From contig DATLAJ010000146.1 in assembly GCA_035527515.1 (NCBI GenBank), forward strand, positions 1 through 64,000: a stretch of 64,000 bases of DNA. Reading direction: 5' to 3'. A model generated the notes under the pieces. It worked only from the letters and a program-made list of their open reading frames with translations. It searched no databases and was not told where the DNA came from. A program made the position numbers and the translations under genes. The DNA comes from a bacterium. Its GTDB lineage: Bacteria > B130-G9. This document shows, piece by piece, positions 36,675 to 45,419 of this stretch. Each line of letters begins with the position of its first letter. Within the stretch, counting starts at the first letter, position 1.

Positions 36675-37924
36675 GCTCGAGTCCTCACACCGCTCCCCCA
36701 CCTAGAGATACATTCCTCATAAAACGCGAGTGTCTGCCTCGCTATCTTATCGACGGTGTATTCCCTTAGCACGTGTTCCCGCCCCCTCATCGCGACCTCG
36801 CGCGCCTCCTGCGCGTTCTTAAGCACATGTATGATGGCCTCGGCGAGCTGCTTGGGGTTTCCTGGCTCCACCAGCCAACCGGTCCTGCCGTGCTCAATGA
36901 TCTCAGGCGTACCTCCTGCTCGAGTAGCAACCACCGGCACCCCGCAAGCCATGGCCTCCAGTATTACGTTGCTGCACGTCTCCCATAGGGAGGGCACAAC
37001 GCAGACGCTTGCGGCCCGATAGACCCCGAGCAGCTCCTCCCTTCTGAGGCTCATTCGTAGGTCAAGCCTATCCGGCACACCGAGGTCATTGAAGAGCGAG
37101 CGAATCCTACAGCAGCACGCCTGAGAACAAGCGTGACTAGGATTTGCGCCGACGAAAGTGAACCACAGGCCATGCCTCACTTCGTGCAGAACAAGCGGGA
37201 TCGCGTCCAAAAGCGTATCTAGGCCTTTCTCGGGCGAAAACCTGCCTACAAACAGAATGCGCGCTGTGTTGTCTCTGGGAGAGCCGGCACTCCCTGGCGT
37301 CCAGAGCTCCACGTCCACAGGGTTTGGGATAACACTTATGCTTTCGGAGGGAAGCCCGAATTCCGCCTCCGCCGCTTGCGCCAAGGCTTTGCTCGGGCAG
37401 TAGATGAACGGCGAGCGCCTCGCCATCTCCCGGTTCCTGGCCTGGGCCCAAGCTCGCTCCCAGCTCGTAGTGCGCTCCGGCGAGAACCGAACCCGCGTGT
37501 AGCTTCCGCCACGGAGGCTTAGCAGAAACGGCGTTGTTGCGTGCTTCGAATAGAGCCAGCCCTCCGGAACTGTTGTGTCACAGAAAACTGCAATATCGTA
37601 AGGCTCGTCCTCGCTCTTGTTCTTCAGCCACCGTTCGAGAGGCGCCTCCGACGCTAGAAGTCCCAACCACAGCGAGAGATTCCTCAGTCCCAGTCTCGAT
37701 AGGCCATAACGCGCGGTCTTCAGGCCCCATATAGGTCTCGTCTCAACCCGTATCTCGCTCACCTGGTCCGGACAGCCCTGTTGTTCGCGCTGCCGGCCCG
37801 CGCGCACGATCGTCACCCGGCACCCAATGCCCGAAAGAGCCCCTGCGATGTTTTGAATGTAGCTAGTGACCCCGGATCGGCTTGGTCCCCAAGTGAAGGC
37901 GCGCCAGACGAGGATGACATGCAT
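36671..37924 (-). CDS. glycosyltransferase family 4
   Basis: About 417 residues. The donor domain has ILFVGRFSPEKGLDTLLDA and LWETCSNVILEAMACGVPVV, followed by HGRTGWLVEPGNPKQLAEA. Between them a cysteine-rich insertion (HACSQACCCRIRSLF) is unusual for GT4 enzymes; three adjacent cysteines could bind metal. The GT2 gene upstream ends at the base before this start, and the deacetylase downstream overlaps by four bases. Confidence 0.92.
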   Translation of the reverse strand: MHVILVWRAFTWGPSRSGVTSYIQNIAGALSGIGCRVTIVRAGRQREQQGCPDQVSEIRVETRPIWGLKTARYGLSRLGLRNLSLWLGLLASEAPLERWLKNKSEDEPYDIAVFCDTTVPEGWLYSKHATTPFLLSLRGGSYTRVRFSPERTTSWERAWAQARNREMARRSPFIYCPSKALAQAAEAEFGLPSESISVIPNPVDVELWTPGSAGSPRDNTARILFVGRFSPEKGLDTLLDAIPLVLHEVRHGLWFTFVGANPSHACSQACCCRIRSLFNDLGVPDRLDLRMSLRREELLGVYRAASVCVVPSLWETCSNVILEAMACGVPVVATRAGGTPEIIEHGRTGWLVEPGNPKQLAEAIIHVLKNAQEAREVAMRGREHVLREYTVDKIARQTLAFYEECISRWGSGVRTRA

Positions 37925-39151
37925 CTAAGCCAGCCTCCCCACCCTGAAAACCGCCAGCAACCTCTGCACCGCGCGGGTCGCGACGGGGCCCACGATCCTC
38001 TTCATAGTTGACCTGGCCAGCGAACGGTCCAAGAGCATGGAGGGCTTGATGAACACCGCCCGTGCAAGCCAACACCGGGCTCGCCAGCTTCTCCCTCTAG
38101 AGAAAGCAAGTCCCGATAGGGCGTAAGCAAAAGCAGATAACTCGCGCGCGACCCCGCTTGCTCCGATCTGCTCTTTGGGGATGATTTCCCGCACTAAGGA
38201 ACTTCCCTCCTCCCACGTCTTCCAGTAGTCTGGCAAGCCATCCGGGTAGTGATGAGGAAAGCTCGGGTCGAGGTGCCTCAGGATTAGCGCCCAGTTTCGC
38301 GCCCTGGTCAAAGCCTCACCGTCAGCGACCACGGCTTCCGAGAACGCCTTGCGCGCCTCGGCTGTCTTGCCGAGGCGCAGGTAGCCGGCGCCGGCCGTTA
38401 CCCAGGCGCGCGATCTTGCCGCAGGTTCGAGCCACTTCGGCGCTCGATCTCCCAGCTGCGCGAAGTACTTGTCAAGCATTCGCATACCACTACGTAACGT
38501 AATGGCCGGATCCCTTGACAGACTGCCCTGTCTGAGTGTAGATGTTGCCACCGCGCCAGGCCCAGAAGACCCAAATCGGCAGCCGGCCGTGTAAAGCCTA
38601 ACCCACAGGTCCCAATCCTCCGAGCACCTCAGTTCTTCGTCGAAGTAGCCCACTTTCTCGAGGTATTCGCGCCTCACCATAGGGCAATTGACAAGGAACG
38701 GGCACCGCAACGCGAGACCCTCAAGCACGTTTGCCGAGAGATTACTCACCATCTCGTGCGTCTGGCCGTTGACGAGGCGTCCGGGTCCATAGCAAAGGCC
38801 AACATCAGGATGCTTGTCCAAATACCGGGCCTGCAGTTCGCATTTATGCGGCAGGAACCAGTCGTCTGAATCGAGAAAGCATATATACTTGCCTTGCGAG
38901 GCTTTGATCCCCGCGTTCCTTGCGGCAGACGGGCCCTTATTCTCCTGCCGGATGATCTTAATCTGGCCCTCGTAGCGCCTCAGGACACCCGGCGTCCCGT
39001 CGCTCGAGCCGTCATCAGCCACGATCACCTCCACCTCTTTCATCGTCTGGTTCAACGCGCTCTCTATCGCGCGGGCAACATACTGCTCGCTGTTATAAAC
39101 GGCGATGATTATGCTGACAAGCGGTGCGCAGCGCCCTGACGTTTCATCCAT
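37925..39151 (-). CDS. glycosyltransferase family 2 with helical C-terminal extension (tandem paralogue B)
   Basis: About 408 residues. The GT2 domain has LVSIIIAVYNSEQYVARAIE, VIVADDGSSDGTP, CFLDSDDWFLPHK (metal-binding DxD) and SEDWDLWVRLYTAGC. A C-terminal helical region contains a TPR-like unit (GYLRLGKTAEARKAFSEA). Start chosen at ATG 39151, two bases after the upstream gene's stop. It is clearly related to the next gene on the right in both halves, so the pair arose by tandem duplication. Confidence 0.9.
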   Translation of the reverse strand: MDETSGRCAPLVSIIIAVYNSEQYVARAIESALNQTMKEVEVIVADDGSSDGTPGVLRRYEGQIKIIRQENKGPSAARNAGIKASQGKYICFLDSDDWFLPHKCELQARYLDKHPDVGLCYGPGRLVNGQTHEMVSNLSANVLEGLALRCPFLVNCPMVRREYLEKVGYFDEELRCSEDWDLWVRLYTAGCRFGSSGPGAVATSTLRQGSLSRDPAITLRSGMRMLDKYFAQLGDRAPKWLEPAARSRAWVTAGAGYLRLGKTAEARKAFSEAVVADGEALTRARNWALILRHLDPSFPHHYPDGLPDYWKTWEEGSSLVREIIPKEQIGASGVARELSAFAYALSGLAFSRGRSWRARCWLARAVFIKPSMLLDRSLARSTMKRIVGPVATRAVQRLLAVFRVGRLA

Positions 39152-39153
39152 CG

Positions 39154-40431
39154 CTACATCCTGTCGGATTCTGCTGCCGTTACCTGACCTGACCCGCGCC
39201 GAAAAAAGTGCAAGAGCCAACTTGTGGATTCTGAAAGGGAGGCCCCGATCAACATTTTTGTTGCCGGCCTCCGGTGCGCACCGGTTGGGAGCTTGCCTCG
39301 GCCGAACAACAGTGACTTCAGAAGCCACCATCGAGCAACCCAGCTTCTGTTCCGGATCTCAGAAAACCGCGAAATTACGTATGCAAGGGCTGACATCTCC
39401 TGGCGCGAAAGCTCTGCTTTCCGATCATAGGGCAACTTCGTCAGCGCTCTACGAATCGTTCTCACGAGTTCGGCGCACTTGTGCGAACAGATCTCGTCCC
39501 TTCTGGCGTTGCTGGCATCGGATCTGGGGAAGCGCTCACAGGTACCGACGAGGAGGACATTGTACCAGAATCTGACGTCCCGAAGCAATTGTCGGTTATA
39601 CCTGAAGGCACAGCGGACAGCCTCCTCGGCGAGAGCGTATTGCTTTTGGTGAAGGTGATAGCCTGCTGTTATCGTCCATAGATAGCTCAACTTCCGAGCT
39701 CGAAGTGCACGTGGCGCCTTTCGTCCCATTGCGGCGAAATGCTTCTTATAGGCATACATCGCGTACAACGAATGCACGGCTATATCCCTGGATTTACTAT
39801 CAGCTCGCATGGTATAACACCCCAGTGCACCCTCAACGCGGACAAAACGGCAGCCGGCCGCCCAGAGCCGCCACCAGAGATCGGAGTCTTCTACGCACCT
39901 CATGTGCTCATCTAGTCCCCGGACTTTCTCAAGCCACTCTGCACGGATTAAAGCCGCGAAGGCACAGAAGTGCGGAGGGAAAAGGTCTGAAGCGGGGTCC
40001 CTTTCGGGCTTAGGATTACTGTGGTCGGCGAGGACCCGTCCGTCTCGGAGATCGATATCTAACCAGCCACTGTAGCACAATCCAGCGTCCGGGTTCCTTT
40101 CGAGGGCAGCCACCTGAAGTTCCGCTTTCTTTGGCATCAATGTGTCGTCTGAACCAAGGAAGCAGATATAGCGTCCTTGTGATGCCTCAATGCCAGTGTT
40201 GAGCGCGGCCGGACACCCCTGGTTATCTTGTCTTATCTGTATAATGCGTCCCTCATACTTCCGGAGGACATCCGGCGTCCCGTCGGTCGAGCCATCATCA
40301 ACGACAATTACCTCAACCTCCTTCAGCGTCTGCGCCAGCGCGCTCTCGATCGCGCGGGCAACATGCTTCTCATCGTTATAGACGGGAATGATTATGCTAA
40401 CGATGAGCATTCTTTCAGAGGGACGATCCAT
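39154..40431 (-). CDS. glycosyltransferase family 2 with helical C-terminal extension (tandem paralogue A)
   Basis: About 425 residues. The GT2 domain has IVSIIIPVYNDEKHVARAIE, VVDDGSTDGTPDVLRKYEG, ICFLGSDDTLMPKKAELQ and CVEDSDLWWRLWAAGC. The C-terminal extension (LWTITAGYHLHQKQYALAEE) matches that of the neighbouring paralogue. The first aspartate of the usual DSDD site is glycine here (GSDD), a possible change in metal binding. Start chosen at ATG 40431, with GCGGAG six bases upstream. Confidence 0.9.
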   Translation of the reverse strand: MDRPSERMLIVSIIIPVYNDEKHVARAIESALAQTLKEVEVIVVDDGSTDGTPDVLRKYEGRIIQIRQDNQGCPAALNTGIEASQGRYICFLGSDDTLMPKKAELQVAALERNPDAGLCYSGWLDIDLRDGRVLADHSNPKPERDPASDLFPPHFCAFAALIRAEWLEKVRGLDEHMRCVEDSDLWWRLWAAGCRFVRVEGALGCYTMRADSKSRDIAVHSLYAMYAYKKHFAAMGRKAPRALRARKLSYLWTITAGYHLHQKQYALAEEAVRCAFRYNRQLLRDVRFWYNVLLVGTCERFPRSDASNARRDEICSHKCAELVRTIRRALTKLPYDRKAELSRQEMSALAYVISRFSEIRNRSWVARWWLLKSLLFGRGKLPTGAHRRPATKMLIGASLSESTSWLLHFFRRGSGQVTAAESDRM

Positions 40432-40447
40432 ATTGAACTCCGCTTCT

Positions 40448-41683
40448 TCAGCGTGTTGAGGGCTTCTCACCTGCATCCTCATAGAACTTGAGCAAATTCG
40501 CAACCTGTTGCTCAAGTGTGAACCCATCTAGCACCCGTTTCCTACCTTGCGCACCCATCTTAGCACGCAATTCCTCGTCTTCAGCCAACACCATGATCTT
40601 CTCCGCGAGTGCTTCAGGATCGCGCGGTGGCACAATAAAGCCTGTTATTTCATGTTCCACAACCTCTGGCAATCCCCCAGCACTTGTGCAGATTACGGGG
40701 ATTTCGAAGCACATCGCCTCCCGTATCGCGTTGCAGAAACCCTCAGATACACTAGGCTGAAGGTATATGTCGGTCTTCTCATAAAGTTTAAGGATTTCGT
40801 CTCTATCGAGCCTTCCGTGTAAGTAGACTACCTCACTCAAACCCATTTGCCGCACGGCATACTCGATGGCTGGTCTATGTTCGCCGTCACCGACGATGTC
40901 ATAGCGCAGTTTCATGCCTCTTTGCACCAAGTCGTGGACAGCTTGCAGGGCATATTCATAGCCCTTTTGCCAAACCAAGTTCCCAACGCTCAGGAGCGCT
41001 AGCTGCCCTTGCTGTCCAGCCTTAGGGCCCGACCGCAACGGGAAGCTGGGCCGATAGACGTGAGCATCTGTCCCCTCAGGAATGACCCGGCCTTTCCCAT
41101 CTGGCAGGCCAAGCTCTCTCGCCCGGCTCAGCAACGCCCGACACTTGAAGCGGAATCCATCACAGTGTCTCAGCAGATTCTTGTATGTCTCTTCATGAAG
41201 CAGTGAATCGATGAAAAGGTCGCTCCCTACGAAGCTCGCTATGATTCTGAAAGGGAAATGCTCCTTAAAGAGTACAAGATCCAAGAACTTGCTTGCCACC
41301 CAGCCATCCTCGAGGTTAACGATGTCGAAGCGTTCGCCGACGAACGGCAGAAGGCTGGGTAAGCTCGTTACCGTCCGGTGAGGCCCATGGCGACGATTAA
41401 CCGCGACAATGAGCCGGAGCGTATGCCTTGGATGGGCTAAGACCTTCTGGAGCAAGAGCGCAATCAGTCTGATGCTCAGCTTCCATCTTGATAGCCTCCC
41501 TGGGAAGTACTCGACGCGACACCCACAGCTCTCCAAGATGTTCTGTTCTGCTAAATACGGGCATTTGCATTCAGCAAACAAAGTGAGATCTACGTCATGC
41601 TTGACAATATATTCTATTCTCCTGACAGCGAATGTTACCGTGGGACCCGCAACAAGGCAGATGCTTAACCGTTTTCTGGTCAT
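40448..41683 (-). CDS. glycosyltransferase family 4
   Basis: About 411 residues. RLSICLVAGPTVTFAVRRIE starts the protein. The donor domain has LLSVGNLVWQKGYEYALQA, YDIVGDGEHRPAIE, and SEGFCNAIREAMCFEIPVIC with the E-x7-E pair. Start placed at ATG 41683, which overlaps the ABC exporter stop by four bases (ATGA); a start at 41722 would lie inside that gene. Coupled translation ties it to the exporter. Confidence 0.92.
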   Translation of the reverse strand: MTRKRLSICLVAGPTVTFAVRRIEYIVKHDVDLTLFAECKCPYLAEQNILESCGCRVEYFPGRLSRWKLSIRLIALLLQKVLAHPRHTLRLIVAVNRRHGPHRTVTSLPSLLPFVGERFDIVNLEDGWVASKFLDLVLFKEHFPFRIIASFVGSDLFIDSLLHEETYKNLLRHCDGFRFKCRALLSRARELGLPDGKGRVIPEGTDAHVYRPSFPLRSGPKAGQQGQLALLSVGNLVWQKGYEYALQAVHDLVQRGMKLRYDIVGDGEHRPAIEYAVRQMGLSEVVYLHGRLDRDEILKLYEKTDIYLQPSVSEGFCNAIREAMCFEIPVICTSAGGLPEVVEHEITGFIVPPRDPEALAEKIMVLAEDEELRAKMGAQGRKRVLDGFTLEQQVANLLKFYEDAGEKPSTR

Positions 41684-43437
41684 GCTAATTGTGGTCCATC
41701 TTGCCGCTGCTGTGCCTTCCACAGCTTCTTATATGTGTCGCTGATCCCTAGTAGTTCGTCGTGCGGGGCGAAGGCCTCGACGGTGCCGTCGGCAAGAACC
41801 GCGATCTTGTCGGCCTTGCGGAGGGTGGAGAGGCGATGCGCGACGACGAGCGTAGTTCTGCTCTCCATGAGCTTGTCCAGCGCCTCCTGCACAAGCGTTT
41901 CTGTGATTGAATCGAGGGCGCTTGTCGCCTCGTCCAAAAGGAGTATCGGGGCGTTCTTCAGGACGGCCCTGGCGATGTTTATTCTCTGCTTCTGGCCGAC
42001 CGACACGCTCGTTCCTCCCGGCCCGATCACCGTCTCATACTTACCCGGCCAGCTTATTATGTCGTCGTGGATGTTCGCCGCCCTTGCCGCCTCGATAACC
42101 TCACGTTCGGTGGCGTTCGGCTTTCCGTATCGGATGTTCTCGAGGATTGACACGTTAAACAGAAAGGGCTCCTGCGTAACAATTGCGATGCTATCCATCA
42201 GGTCCGCAAGCCTTATCTTTCTTATGTCTGTATTGTCGAAAAGAACGCTTCCTTTTCTAGGGTCGTAGAATCGGACGGCGAGGTTTAATAATGTCGTCTT
42301 GCCGACGCCCGAGGCGCCCACAACGCCGATCGTCTCGCCGGCTCGGATTTTGAGGTTGACGTCCTTGAGCACCATCGCAGTATCGTAGGAATAAGAGACG
42401 TCATCGAACTTGATCTCGTGAGGCGACGTCTTGAGCGGCAGGGCGTCCTTGCCGTCCTTGATCTCCGGCTCGGTCGCTAGCATTTCATCGACCCGGTCGA
42501 GGCTTACGGTCTGGGTTTTGACCATGGTGTATGCGTGCAGGATGTTTCGTATGGGGCCAAAGAGCTGGTTTAGGATCAGGATAAATGCGATCAGCGTTGG
42601 CCAGTCGATAGTCCCCTCGAGCATCTTCATGCCGCCAAACACGATGACAAACACGACCCCGAAACCGGCGAGGCTGTCAAAGATGACGCCGGACAGCGAC
42701 CGGGTGCGGACCATCCTCATCATCTGTTTGAACCACTCAATTGCGGAGTTCTGGCAGGCCTGCGCCTCCCTTTCCTCGCCGCGAAACGCCTTGACGATCC
42801 TAATGCCCGCGAGTATCTGCATCAGGAGGTTCATTATCTGCACACCGTGGAAGCGCGCCTTTCTTGACGCCTCGAGCAGCCTTGTGCCGATGTACATCAT
42901 TGGATACAGAGCCAGCGGGAGCGCGACAAGTCCCCACAGCGCCAGATTCGCGTTCATCTTGGCGGCCGCGATCAGGAGGCCGCCCGCGGCGAGCAGAGCG
43001 GTGATTATCGAGCAGGTAGTGTCAACCAGCATCCGAAGTGCGGTTACGTCGCCGCTGCTGGCCCTGATGATGTCGCCTCTGGTGTGCTTGTCGAAGAAGC
43101 TCAGCGAGAGCTTCAGCATGTGCTGCACTATCTTGAGGCGCAGATTGAGCTCGATTCTCCGCCCGAGCTCAGTCTGAAGCACCTTGGAGAAGTAGTCCGC
43201 GATGCTGCGGCCCATCCAACATGCGAAGATGAGCGCCGCTGCGCCCCAGAGCATTCCTGTCCCTTGCGAGCCACTCTCAGTTCCCAGGGACTTAAAGATA
43301 CCCTCTAAGAAAGTCTTGACCATCCACAGGTAGCCGACCTGAAGGGCGGACCTGGCGGTGCCCGCGGCGACGAACTCGGCCGTCACCAGGCGATGCTGCC
43401 ACATCAACCTGAGAGCGACGAGTAATTTCTTTAGCAT
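41680..43437 (-). CDS. MsbA-like ABC exporter (fused permease and ATPase)
   Basis: 585 residues. Residues about 1-320 are a six-helix type IV exporter domain; 340-575 are the nucleotide-binding domain with Walker A (GASGVGKTTLL), a modified signature SVGQKQR in place of LSGGQ, Walker B plus D-loop (ILLLDEATSALD) and the H-loop VVAHRLSTL. Members of this group flip lipid A-core, lipid-linked oligosaccharides or other lipids. In this cluster it is the only visible transporter, so it probably exports the lipid-linked glycan, since no Wzx flippase is present. It overlaps the aminotransferase fusion gene by seven bases. Confidence 0.92.
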   Translation of the reverse strand: MLKKLLVALRLMWQHRLVTAEFVAAGTARSALQVGYLWMVKTFLEGIFKSLGTESGSQGTGMLWGAAALIFACWMGRSIADYFSKVLQTELGRRIELNLRLKIVQHMLKLSLSFFDKHTRGDIIRASSGDVTALRMLVDTTCSIITALLAAGGLLIAAAKMNANLALWGLVALPLALYPMMYIGTRLLEASRKARFHGVQIMNLLMQILAGIRIVKAFRGEEREAQACQNSAIEWFKQMMRMVRTRSLSGVIFDSLAGFGVVFVIVFGGMKMLEGTIDWPTLIAFILILNQLFGPIRNILHAYTMVKTQTVSLDRVDEMLATEPEIKDGKDALPLKTSPHEIKFDDVSYSYDTAMVLKDVNLKIRAGETIGVVGASGVGKTTLLNLAVRFYDPRKGSVLFDNTDIRKIRLADLMDSIAIVTQEPFLFNVSILENIRYGKPNATEREVIEAARAANIHDDIISWPGKYETVIGPGGTSVSVGQKQRINIARAVLKNAPILLLDEATSALDSITETLVQEALDKLMESRTTLVVAHRLSTLRKADKIAVLADGTVEAFAPHDELLGISDTYKKLWKAQQRQDGPQLA

Positions 43438-44981
43438 CTGCCGCTATCCTGAACCTTGTTAGAGCAGAAGCGCCCGATTATCTGCGCGCAGCGTTCAATC
43501 GCATCAGCCTCAAGCTCGGGGAACATCGGCAGGCTCAGTATCTCAGCGGCGAGCTTCTCGGCCACTGGGAAGTCGCCCTGCTTGTAGCCCAAGTGGGCGA
43601 AAGCTCCCTGTAAATGAAGCGGAACAGGGTAATGAAGCCCCGCCGAGATGCCGTGCGATGTCAAATGCTCGCGCAATCTGTCCCTCTTGCTCGCCCTGAT
43701 TACGTATAGGTGATAGACGCTTTCGCTGTATTCTGGCTCAAAAGGAATGATAACGTCAAGTTTCCCCAAAGCTTCGCCATATAAGCCTGCTTTCTCACGC
43801 CTCATCTCGTTGTTCTTATCGAGGCGCTTGAGCTTTGCGCTTAGCACCGCAGCCTGCATCGAGGAGAGCCGGCAGTTGTAGCCAACAACAGCGTGGTGAT
43901 ACTTGTCGGTGGTGCCGTGGTCACGAAGCATTCTCACCCTCTCGCTAACGTGAGGATCGTTCGTAACGACCGCACCGCCGTCCCCATAAGCGCCAAGATT
44001 CTTGCTGGGGTAGAAGCTGAAGCAGCCAACGTCGCCGATCGCGCCAACTCGCTTGCCTTTGTAGCGCGCTCCGTGCGCCTGACAGGCGTCCTCTATAACC
44101 TTTAGGTTGTGCTCTTGCGCGATGTGAAGAATCGGGTCCATGTCCGCCGGCTGGCCGTAGAGATGGACAGGGATGATTGCCCGCGTTCGAGGCGTTATGG
44201 CCGCGTCAATCTTGAAGACGTCTATGTTGAACGTCCGCTCATCGACGTCAACGAAGACCGGCCTTGCCCCCGTATAGATTATCGCCTCGCACGTTGCCGC
44301 GAATGTGTTCGGAACAGTTATGACCTCGTCCCCTTTGCCAATGCCAAGCGCCAGGAGCGCAAGATGAAGCGCCGCCGTCCCGCTGCTCACACCGACGCAG
44401 TGCTTCGCCTCGCAGAAATCAGCGAACTGCTGCTCGAACTTGGTCACAGCCGGGCCCAGAATGAACGCACAGGACTGGATCACCTCGGTCAGTTCATCGT
44501 CTATATCATTGTATATCTCGTGCAGCTGCGCGGATAGGTCCACGAACGGAACGTTCTTTCTGCCGCGGTCCTTCTTGAAGATTTCAATAAACTCGTCCGG
44601 CGTTACGGCCGGCACAGGAGAACGCTCGAAATGCCGGACGTTGCGCGTCACGATGTAGTCGAGGTTGAACTGCCGAGCGGCCGCCATTTGGAGGCCGTCC
44701 TCGAAGTTGTCGGGATACTTAGCCAGCGCCTCGGAGATGAGGGATGTGCGCAGAGGTATTATTGAGACCCTTGCATACAGTTCCCTCAAAACAGCCATTG
44801 CCGTTGCCTTATTCACACTCTTGGCGGTGACGTATTCAATTGTGGGGAATGAGTTGGCGACCATCCAACCCTCACAAATGCCTGCTTCGCAAAAGGCCAG
44901 AACGGAGTCGCTGTTCTCCCATTGTGGTCTTTGTAGCGCCACATCAAGAGGCACATTCGTATCGACCATAAGCCTTATCAT
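43431..44981 (-). CDS. PIN-domain nuclease fused to DegT/DnrJ/EryC1 sugar aminotransferase
   Basis: One continuous 516-residue frame joins two unrelated proteins. Residues 1-139 are a complete PIN-domain toxin (MIRLMVDTNVPLDV, E49, FEDGLQMAAA with D95, DYIVTRNVRHF with D108), ending in the usual TPDEFIEIF tail. Residues about 142-510 are a PLP-dependent sugar aminotransferase (VPFVDLSAQLHEI start, SSGTAALHLAL, EDACQAHGA, PLP lysine K327 in FYPSKNLG). The joint lies near 44561 and has no stop and no nearby start codon with a ribosome site. It overlaps the antitoxin gene by four bases. Both active sites look intact. Such a fusion is unknown to me. Confidence 0.9.
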   Translation of the reverse strand: MIRLMVDTNVPLDVALQRPQWENSDSVLAFCEAGICEGWMVANSFPTIEYVTAKSVNKATAMAVLRELYARVSIIPLRTSLISEALAKYPDNFEDGLQMAAARQFNLDYIVTRNVRHFERSPVPAVTPDEFIEIFKKDRGRKNVPFVDLSAQLHEIYNDIDDELTEVIQSCAFILGPAVTKFEQQFADFCEAKHCVGVSSGTAALHLALLALGIGKGDEVITVPNTFAATCEAIIYTGARPVFVDVDERTFNIDVFKIDAAITPRTRAIIPVHLYGQPADMDPILHIAQEHNLKVIEDACQAHGARYKGKRVGAIGDVGCFSFYPSKNLGAYGDGGAVVTNDPHVSERVRMLRDHGTTDKYHHAVVGYNCRLSSMQAAVLSAKLKRLDKNNEMRREKAGLYGEALGKLDVIIPFEPEYSESVYHLYVIRASKRDRLREHLTSHGISAGLHYPVPLHLQGAFAHLGYKQGDFPVAEKLAAEILSLPMFPELEADAIERCAQIIGRFCSNKVQDSGRC

Positions 44982-45289
44982 TCGTCCGTCTCCAGGAAGT
45001 GCATGTAATACATCTCCTTGATCTCCTCGTCCGTCATTGGAGGCAGGACGCCGACAAGATCTACTAACCAGCCCTCAGCTTTCAGGTTCAGTTCAGGAAA
45101 ATGCCGATCGAAGTGATCCTGAAGTTGCTTCTTGATGCGCCTTTTTTCAGCACCCTCCGGCGGCCTCCATTTAGTCCTATCTTGTTTCGCCTCGTCAACG
45201 GTTAGGACGGCCTGCGCGCCGGGGGCCAGGTCAACCTCTTCCTCCGGCACGAATACTCTCCCATCATACCTCGCTTTGATTGCTCTCAT
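44978..45289 (-). CDS. AF2212/DUF104-like antitoxin
   Basis: About 103 residues. The N-terminus MRAIKARYDGRVFVPEEEVD and LAPGAQAVLTV is the short beta-hairpin domain of AF2212-type (PF01954-like) antitoxins that accompany PIN toxins. The C-terminal helical part (MTDEEIKEMYYMHF) should wrap the toxin. The start at ATG 45289 has GGGAG eight bases upstream. The stop overlaps the PIN-aminotransferase start by four bases (ATGA), the standard coupling of a toxin-antitoxin pair. Confidence 0.75.
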   Translation of the reverse strand: MRAIKARYDGRVFVPEEEVDLAPGAQAVLTVDEAKQDRTKWRPPEGAEKRRIKKQLQDHFDRHFPELNLKAEGWLVDLVGVLPPMTDEEIKEMYYMHFLETDE

Positions 45290-45318
45290 CTCGTCATCTC
45301 CCAGTTTTCCCACAAGAA

Positions 45319-45385
45319 GGAGTTATCCACCAAGAACACGAAGGTGTTCTTCTTGGTGTGTCTTCGTGAACTTCGTGGACCATGA
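45319..45385. repeat. short CTTCGTG-type interspersed repeat (second copy)
   Basis: Contains CCAAGAACAC and an inverted GTGTTCTTCTTGG arm, followed by TTCGTGAACTTCGTGGA, the segment shared with 5767-5783. It fills the 130-base gap between kdsD and the antitoxin gene and may act as a transcript hairpin here. No coding content. Confidence 0.5.
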
Positions 45386-45419
45386 ATCTCCTGCATCAAT
45401 CCGCAATCCCCAACTGCGA

